Assembly (NCBI GenBank): GCA_965116465.1
Contig: OZ220687.1
Location: 3,038,001 to 3,102,000 of the forward strand
Direction: 5' to 3'
DNA length: 64,000 bases
Origin: VXNF01 sp965116465
GTDB lineage: Bacteria; Actinomycetota; Acidimicrobiia; Acidimicrobiales; CATQHL01
Program-made: the position numbers and the translations under genes
Shown here: piece after piece, positions 59,671-64,000 of the stretch
How positions within the stretch are numbered: the first letter of the stretch is position 1
How the letters are laid out: each line of letters begins with the position of its first letter
Notes under the pieces: generated by a model
Told to the model about the DNA's origin: nothing
The model's input: only the letters and a program-made list of their open reading frames with translations
Database searches by the model: none

Positions 59671-60459
59671 ATGGTGCAGGTATCCGCGAGAGAGGTCAAG
59701 GCGCTTCGAGACGCCACGGGGGCGGGCATGATGGACGCCAAGCGCGCCCTCATCGAGGCCGCCGGAGATCCCGTCGAGGCGGCGGAGATCCTGAAACAGA
59801 AGGGACTTGCGAAGGCCGCGGCCCGGTCCGACCGGGAGGCCGCCGAGGGGGCGATCGCCGTGGCGCTCGGCGACGGCGTGGCCTCGCTGGTGCACCTGCG
59901 CTCCGAGACCGACTTCTCGGCCAAGGCCGCCGACTTCCTGTCCTGCACCCAGGAGATCGCCGAGGCGGTCCGCGACGGTGGTGCGGCCGCGGCCGAGCGA
60001 TTCGACGGCAGGATCGACGAGCTGCGGCTCGCCAAGAAGGAGAACATCTCCCTCGGCACGGTGCTGCAGGTGCGCGCCGGCGAGGGCAACACGCTCGACA
60101 CCTACGTCCACCGCCAGGACGGCCGCGGGGTCAACGGCGTGATCGTGGAGGGCAGCGGCGTCGACGCCGAGACCCTCCATCAGGTGGCGCTGCACGTCGC
60201 CTTCGCCAAGCCTCGCTACCTGGACCGTGACGAGGTGCCCCCCGCCGACGTGGACCGAGAGCGCGCCTCGCTGCTGGAGATCACCAGGGCCGAGGGACGC
60301 CCGGAGGCGGCCTGGGACAAGATCGTCCAGGGTCGCCTCACCGGTTGGTTCCGTGAGAGCGTCCTGCTGGAGCAGGGCCTGCACGGCGACAAGACCACCG
60401 TCTCCCAGAGCATCGGCAGCGGGAGGATCGTGCGCTTCGAGCAGGCCTACCTCGGGTAG
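59671..60459 (+). CDS. tsf: Translation elongation factor Ts
   Basis: This 262-residue EF-Ts regenerates EF-Tu-GTP. It has the N-terminal UBA-like helix bundle (V-K-A-L-R-D-A-T-G-A-G-M-M-D-A-K) and L-K-Q-K-G-L-A-K-A-A. The T-D-F-S-A-K motif near 88 contacts EF-Tu. It is slightly shorter than the E. coli protein (283), as in many actinobacteria. The ATG lies 8 nt after the rpsB stop, preceded by GAGAGGG, and pyrH begins 2 nt after its stop. Confidence 0.96.
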   Translation: MVQVSAREVKALRDATGAGMMDAKRALIEAAGDPVEAAEILKQKGLAKAAARSDREAAEGAIAVALGDGVASLVHLRSETDFSAKAADFLSCTQEIAEAVRDGGAAAAERFDGRIDELRLAKKENISLGTVLQVRAGEGNTLDTYVHRQDGRGVNGVIVEGSGVDAETLHQVALHVAFAKPRYLDRDEVPPADVDRERASLLEITRAEGRPEAAWDKIVQGRLTGWFRESVLLEQGLHGDKTTVSQSIGSGRIVRFEQAYLG

Positions 60460-60461
60460 CG

Positions 60462-61178
60462 ATGCCCCGCTGGAGTCGCGTCCTGCTCAAGGTCTCCGGC
60501 GAGGCGTTCGCCGGATCGGCCGGCTACGGCATCGACGCCGAGACCGCCAACACCATCGCCGCCGAGATCGCCTCGGTGCGCGACCGGACCGGTGTCGAGA
60601 TGGCGGTGGTCGTGGGCGGGGGCAACATCTGGCGCGGCCAGCAGCACGCGGGCGCCGGCATGGACCGGGCCCAGGCCGACTACATGGGCATGCTGGCGAC
60701 CCTCATCAACGCCCTGGCCCTGCAGGACGCCCTCGAGCGCCTGGATCAGCCCACCCGGGTGCAGACCGCCATCCACATGGCGCAGATCGCCGAGCCCTAC
60801 ATCCGCCGGCGGGCCATCCGCCACCTCGAGAAGGGTCGCGTCGTCATCTTCGGTGCCGGCACCGGCAACCCGTTCTTCACGACCGACACGGCGGCCGCCC
60901 TGCGGGCGGTCGAGGTCGAGGCGGAGGCGCTGCTGAAGGGCACCCACTCCGGGACCGACGGCATCTACACAGCCGACCCGCGCACCGACCCCGACGCCGT
61001 CAAACTCGACCGGATCTCCTACATCGATCTCGTGAGCGGCGGGATCCGCGCCATGGACGCCACCGCCGCGACGCTGTGCATGGAGAACAATCTGCCGATC
61101 GTCATGTTCGACCTCATGCAGGCGGGCAACGTACTGTCCATCATCGAGGGCCGCCCGATAGGTACCATCGTGGCCTGA
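60462..61178 (+). CDS. pyrH: UMP kinase
   Basis: This 238-residue amino-acid-kinase-fold enzyme phosphorylates UMP and is usually hexameric. Motifs are L-L-K-V-S-G-E-A-F near residue 8, V-V-V-G-G-G-N-I-W-R-G near 50, and F-G-A-G-T-G-N-P-F-F-T-T-D near 132. T-D-G-I-Y-T-A-D-P-R-T-D-P follows. The ATG is 2 nt after the tsf stop; no separate ribosome site is needed because coupling is likely. Gene order with frr next is canonical. Confidence 0.96.
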   Translation: MPRWSRVLLKVSGEAFAGSAGYGIDAETANTIAAEIASVRDRTGVEMAVVVGGGNIWRGQQHAGAGMDRAQADYMGMLATLINALALQDALERLDQPTRVQTAIHMAQIAEPYIRRRAIRHLEKGRVVIFGAGTGNPFFTTDTAAALRAVEVEAEALLKGTHSGTDGIYTADPRTDPDAVKLDRISYIDLVSGGIRAMDATAATLCMENNLPIVMFDLMQAGNVLSIIEGRPIGTIVA

Positions 61179-61211
61179 GGGCCCGCAGGTGCACGTCGAG
61201 GCGAGTGCCGC

Positions 61212-61781
61212 ATGAGTGAAGAGTTGATCGAGATCGTGGTCTCCGAGGCGCGCGACAAGATGGAACGGGCCGTTGCGCACGCCCGCAGGGAGTTCGGCGG
61301 GGTGCGGACCGGCCGGGCCTCCCCGGCTTTCGTGGAGCGGCTCACGGTGAACTACCACGGGGCCGAGGTGAGCCTGCAGCAGATCGCCGGCTTCAGTGTT
61401 CCCGACGTCCAGATGCTCGTGATCTCGCCCTACGACAAGCGCGCCATCGAGGCGATCCAGAAGGCCATCCAGCGCGCCGATCTGGGGTTCAACCCCAGCA
61501 CCGATGGTTCCGTGATACGGCTGCACTTCCCGCCGCTGACCGAGGAGCGCCGCCGCGAGCTGGTGCGGCTGGTCCGGGGCATGGCGGAGTCCGGTCGCGT
61601 GGCGGTGCGCAACTCGCGGCGTGGGGCGCGCCAGGATCTGGACGCCCTCAAGCGGGACGGGGACATCTCCGAGGACGACGGCCGGCGGGGCCAGCGGCGC
61701 CTGGACGAGATGACCCAGGAGTACGAAGAGGCGATCGGCACGGCCCTCGAGGCCAAGGAAACCGAACTGATGCAGGTCTGA
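61212..61781 (+). CDS. frr: Ribosome recycling factor
   Basis: This 189-residue RRF splits post-termination ribosomes with EF-G. Motifs are V-R-T-G-R-A-S-P near 32, P-Y-D-K-R-A-I-E-A-I-Q-K-A-I near 80, G-F-N-P-S-T-D-G-S-V-I-R and L-T-E-E-R-R-R-E-L-V. It is essential in most bacteria. ATG 61212 lies 33 nt after pyrH with GCGAGTG before it. Confidence 0.96.
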   Translation: MSEELIEIVVSEARDKMERAVAHARREFGGVRTGRASPAFVERLTVNYHGAEVSLQQIAGFSVPDVQMLVISPYDKRAIEAIQKAIQRADLGFNPSTDGSVIRLHFPPLTEERRRELVRLVRGMAESGRVAVRNSRRGARQDLDALKRDGDISEDDGRRGQRRLDEMTQEYEEAIGTALEAKETELMQV

Positions 61782-61796
61782 CAGAGGAGCACGCCA

Positions 61797-62966
61797 GTGG
61801 ATCGAGACAACCCCTACGACCCCGTGGGGCCGGAGGAATGGGAGGGCGGCACCGCCGACGGTGGCGCGGAGCACACCGAGGGCGACGATGTCTGGGAAGT
61901 CGAGTCCGGCGCCGAACCGGCCGACGACGCCGCCTGGGACACCTTCAGCGAGGGAAGCCCCACCTGGGGTGATGCCGAAGCAGGCGACGAGGGCCTGGAC
62001 GTGGGATACCTCACCGAGCAGCATCCTCAGGCGGCCGAGATCGGTGTCACCGACACCGCCGCCGGCGTGCAGTTCTTCGGCGACGACGATGACATGTGGC
62101 ACGGCGTGGAGCCGGCACCGCCGATCGGGATGCACGAGCGGGGCTCGGACCGGCGGCTCGGGCCTGCGATCCTCACCGGCTTGGCGCTCTGCGCAGTGGC
62201 CGTGGTGTGCTTCTGGGTGAGCCCGATTCTCACACTCGTGCTGCTCTGCGTGCTGATGGTGCTGGCGGCCGGGGAGTTCTTCGGTGCCATGCGCAAGGTC
62301 GGCTACCAGCCGGCCGTCCTCGTGGGGCTGGTGGCCGCGGTGGGACTGCCGGTGGCGGTCTACTGGCGCGGCGCCGAGGCCTACCCGCTGGCCCTCGGCT
62401 TGGTGATGATGGCGGCGCTTTGCTGGCACCTCGTCGGCGTGACCTCCGAACGGCCGGTGCCCAACGTCGCGGTGACCATCTTCGGGGTGGGGTACGTGGC
62501 GGTGCTGGGGAGTTTCGGCGCCCTCATGCTCACCTACGAGAAGGGCACCGGACTGCTCTTCGGCGCGGTCGTGGGAACGGTGGGCTACGACGTCGGCGCC
62601 TGGGTGGTGGGGCGGCTGTTCGGACGGACCCGGCTCTCGGCGGCCAGCCCCAACAAGACCGTCGAAGGCCTCATCGGCGGCCTCGTGCTCGCCATCGTCG
62701 CCTGCGCCGTGGTCCTGGGAGTGGGACGCATCGATCCGTGGGGCGACAATCCCGGTTCGGTCTCGCACGCGATCGTCCTGGGTGTGGTGGTTGCCGTGGC
62801 GGCGACGCTCGGCGATCTGGCGGAGTCGATGATCAAGCGCGACCTGGACATCAAGGACATGGGCAGCATCCTGCCGGGCCACGGCGGTGTTCTGGACCGG
62901 TTCGACGGGCTGCTCTTCGCCATGCCGGCGACGTGGGGGCTGGCGCTCCTGATCGACGTCGTCTAG
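61797..62966 (+). CDS. cdsA: Phosphatidate cytidylyltransferase
   Basis: This 389-residue CdsA makes CDP-diacylglycerol for phospholipid synthesis. Residues 1-105 are an acidic, flexible extension (Glu/Asp/Ala-rich) not found in the usual 270-residue enzyme; such tails occur in actinobacteria. Eight or so membrane helices follow. The signature S-M-I-K-R-D-L-D-I-K-D-M-G-S-I-L-P-G-H-G-G-V-L-D is near the end. GTG 61797 follows an AGAGGAGCACGCCA stretch. Confidence 0.94.
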   Translation: MDRDNPYDPVGPEEWEGGTADGGAEHTEGDDVWEVESGAEPADDAAWDTFSEGSPTWGDAEAGDEGLDVGYLTEQHPQAAEIGVTDTAAGVQFFGDDDDMWHGVEPAPPIGMHERGSDRRLGPAILTGLALCAVAVVCFWVSPILTLVLLCVLMVLAAGEFFGAMRKVGYQPAVLVGLVAAVGLPVAVYWRGAEAYPLALGLVMMAALCWHLVGVTSERPVPNVAVTIFGVGYVAVLGSFGALMLTYEKGTGLLFGAVVGTVGYDVGAWVVGRLFGRTRLSAASPNKTVEGLIGGLVLAIVACAVVLGVGRIDPWGDNPGSVSHAIVLGVVVAVAATLGDLAESMIKRDLDIKDMGSILPGHGGVLDRFDGLLFAMPATWGLALLIDVV

Positions 62967-63025
62967 GTCCGCCGGATCCCCCGGCGGCGCCTGGCCGGGG
63001 ACTTCAGCCCCGACCCCTTCGCCCG

Positions 63026-63031
63026 TAGACT
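63026..63031 (+). promoter_or_regulatory. -10 box before dxr
   Basis: TAGACT lies 17 nt before the dxr ATG. An AAGGAGG between them (63039-63045) shows a short-leader mRNA with a normal ribosome site. Confidence 0.4.
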
Positions 63032-63048
63032 GGCCCCGAAGGAGGGCC

Positions 63049-64000
63049 ATGGGCACAACCCTCGCTGTGATGGGGTCCACGGGTTCCATCGGCACCCAGA
63101 CGCTGGAGGTCACCGCGGGCTGCGCGGACCGCTACGAGGTCACCGCGCTGGGCGCCGGCCGGTCCATTGAGGCTCTGGCGGCGCAGGCCCGGGCCGTGCG
63201 CCCGAAGCTCGTGGCGGTGGCCGATGCGGCGGCGGCGCCGCGCCTGGCGCGGCTACTGCCTCCCGGGACCGAACTCCTCGCCGGACCCGACGCCCTGGCC
63301 ACCGCGGCGGTCACCGCGGACGTGACGGTCAACGGGGTCGTGGGTTTCGCCGGGCTGCCGGTCACCCTGGCGGTGCTCGAGGCGGGGCGGCGCCTGGCCC
63401 TGGCCAACAAGGAATCGCTGATCGCCGCCGGCCCCGTGGTGGCGCGCGCCCTGGCGACGCCCGGAGCGGAGATCGTGCCGGTCGACAGCGAGCACTGCGC
63501 GGTGCACCAGTGCCTGCGCGCCAACGGCACGCTGGGGAATCCCGACCGGCTCGATCAGGTCGCCCGCATCCTGCTGACGGCCAGCGGGGGCCCGTTCAGG
63601 CAGCGCCCGGTCGCCGAACTGGCATCGGTGACCGCCGCCGAGGCGCTGGCGCATCCCACCTGGAACATGGGGCCCAAGATCACCGTCGACTCCTCCACGC
63701 TGATGAACAAGGGCCTCGAGGTCATCGAGGCCCACGAACTGTTCGGTGTGGGTTACGACCGGATCGACGTCGTGGTGCACCCGCAGTCGGTGGTGCACTC
63801 GATGGTGGAGTACGTCGACGGCGCCACGGTGGCGCAGCTCTCGCTGCCCGACATGCGCCTGTGCATCGGCTACGCCATCGGCTATCCCGACCGGCTGGAG
63901 GCCGCCTACGGCCGGATCGACTGGACCGAACTGGAGCGGCTCGACTTCGAAGCGCCGCGCCGTGACGTCTTCGCCTGCCTACCTCTGGCCTACGAGGCCG
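63049..64000 (+). CDS. dxr: 1-deoxy-D-xylulose 5-phosphate reductoisomerase, 3' end outside the window
   Basis: About 317 residues are visible; the gene is cut by the window end. Dxr makes MEP in the non-mevalonate isoprenoid pathway. Motifs: M-G-S-T-G-S-I-G-T-Q (NADPH loop, residues 8-17) and L-A-N-K-E-S near 122. V-D-S-E-H metal ligands lie near 147, followed by A-H-P-T-W-N-M-G-x-K-I-T-V-D-S-S-T-L-M-N-K-G-L-E. Frame and length to base 64000 are intact. The rpsB-dxr order continues the core cluster. Confidence 0.96.
   Translation, partial: MGTTLAVMGSTGSIGTQTLEVTAGCADRYEVTALGAGRSIEALAAQARAVRPKLVAVADAAAAPRLARLLPPGTELLAGPDALATAAVTADVTVNGVVGFAGLPVTLAVLEAGRRLALANKESLIAAGPVVARALATPGAEIVPVDSEHCAVHQCLRANGTLGNPDRLDQVARILLTASGGPFRQRPVAELASVTAAEALAHPTWNMGPKITVDSSTLMNKGLEVIEAHELFGVGYDRIDVVVHPQSVVHSMVEYVDGATVAQLSLPDMRLCIGYAIGYPDRLEAAYGRIDWTELERLDFEAPRRDVFACLPLAYEA

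Overview
The window is 64 kb of high-GC DNA with densely packed genes, many overlapping by ATGA or GTGA and many starting with GTG. A tentative reading is an uncultured member of Acidimicrobiia or a related deep Actinomycetota lineage. The evidence is coenzyme F420 genes (cofD, cofE), actinobacterial-type BioB with a BsaP-like partner, and a cofE/cofD, mannose-activation, Trm112, SIS-isomerase, sahH neighbourhood that resembles the mycobacterial Rv3248c-Rv3265c region. Many starts sit 5-11 nt behind a TANNNT box with no ribosome binding site, suggesting widespread leaderless transcription. Taxonomy is inferred from content; there is no rRNA here.

Layout. 1-3.3 kb: partial Gfo/Idh/MocA oxidoreductase, YceI protein, small-molecule kinase, PPOX-fold flavin/F420 protein. 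3.4-5.3 kb: small accessory island with a Doc-type and a HigBA-type toxin-antitoxin pair and a DUF4268-like fragment, both pairs with operator-like inverted repeats. 5.7-10.3 kb (minus): ABC ATPase plus a heterodimeric ABC exporter whose distal subunit lacks a normal start codon. 10.3-15.8 kb: two CNNM/CorC-type membrane proteins, a coiled-coil M23 peptidase, a REP-like hairpin, a class IV aminotransferase and a membrane-anchored His-rich protein. 15.9-23.5 kb: sugar nucleotidyltransferase, cofE-cofD (minus), giant GT2 membrane protein and DUF5719 protein. 23.7-28.1 kb: Old-Yellow-Enzyme-type flavoprotein, thioredoxin-like protein, FtsH with a paired frameshift. 28.3-40.7 kb: CPBP protease, large membrane protein, GT2, phosphomannomutase, then a Type IIG restriction-modification gene with toxin-antitoxin debris, followed by Trm112, SIS isomerase and sahH.

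40.8-47.5 kb carries dienelactone hydrolase, an RraA-like aldolase, an ATPase/DUF4143 gene with its own operator, a DUF1932 dehydrogenase and a pxpA-biotinyl carrier-pxpB-pxpC cluster. It runs directly into a complete biotin operon, bioB-bsaP-bioA-bioF-bioD (47.6-52.0 kb). 52.0-58.5 kb: thioesterase, ComF-like phosphoribosyltransferase, two very small conserved-looking genes, comM, dprA, xerC and a degenerate LytM gene with an apparent CTG start. 58.7-64 kb: the core block rpsB-tsf-pyrH-frr-cdsA-dxr, with dxr cut by the window edge.

The main themes are envelope polysaccharide synthesis (mannose activation, two GT2 enzymes and two large membrane proteins), F420 and biotin cofactor synthesis, 5-oxoproline degradation, and housekeeping. 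Two accessory insertions (3.4-5.3 kb and 34.0-37.9 kb) interrupt this otherwise chromosomal background.
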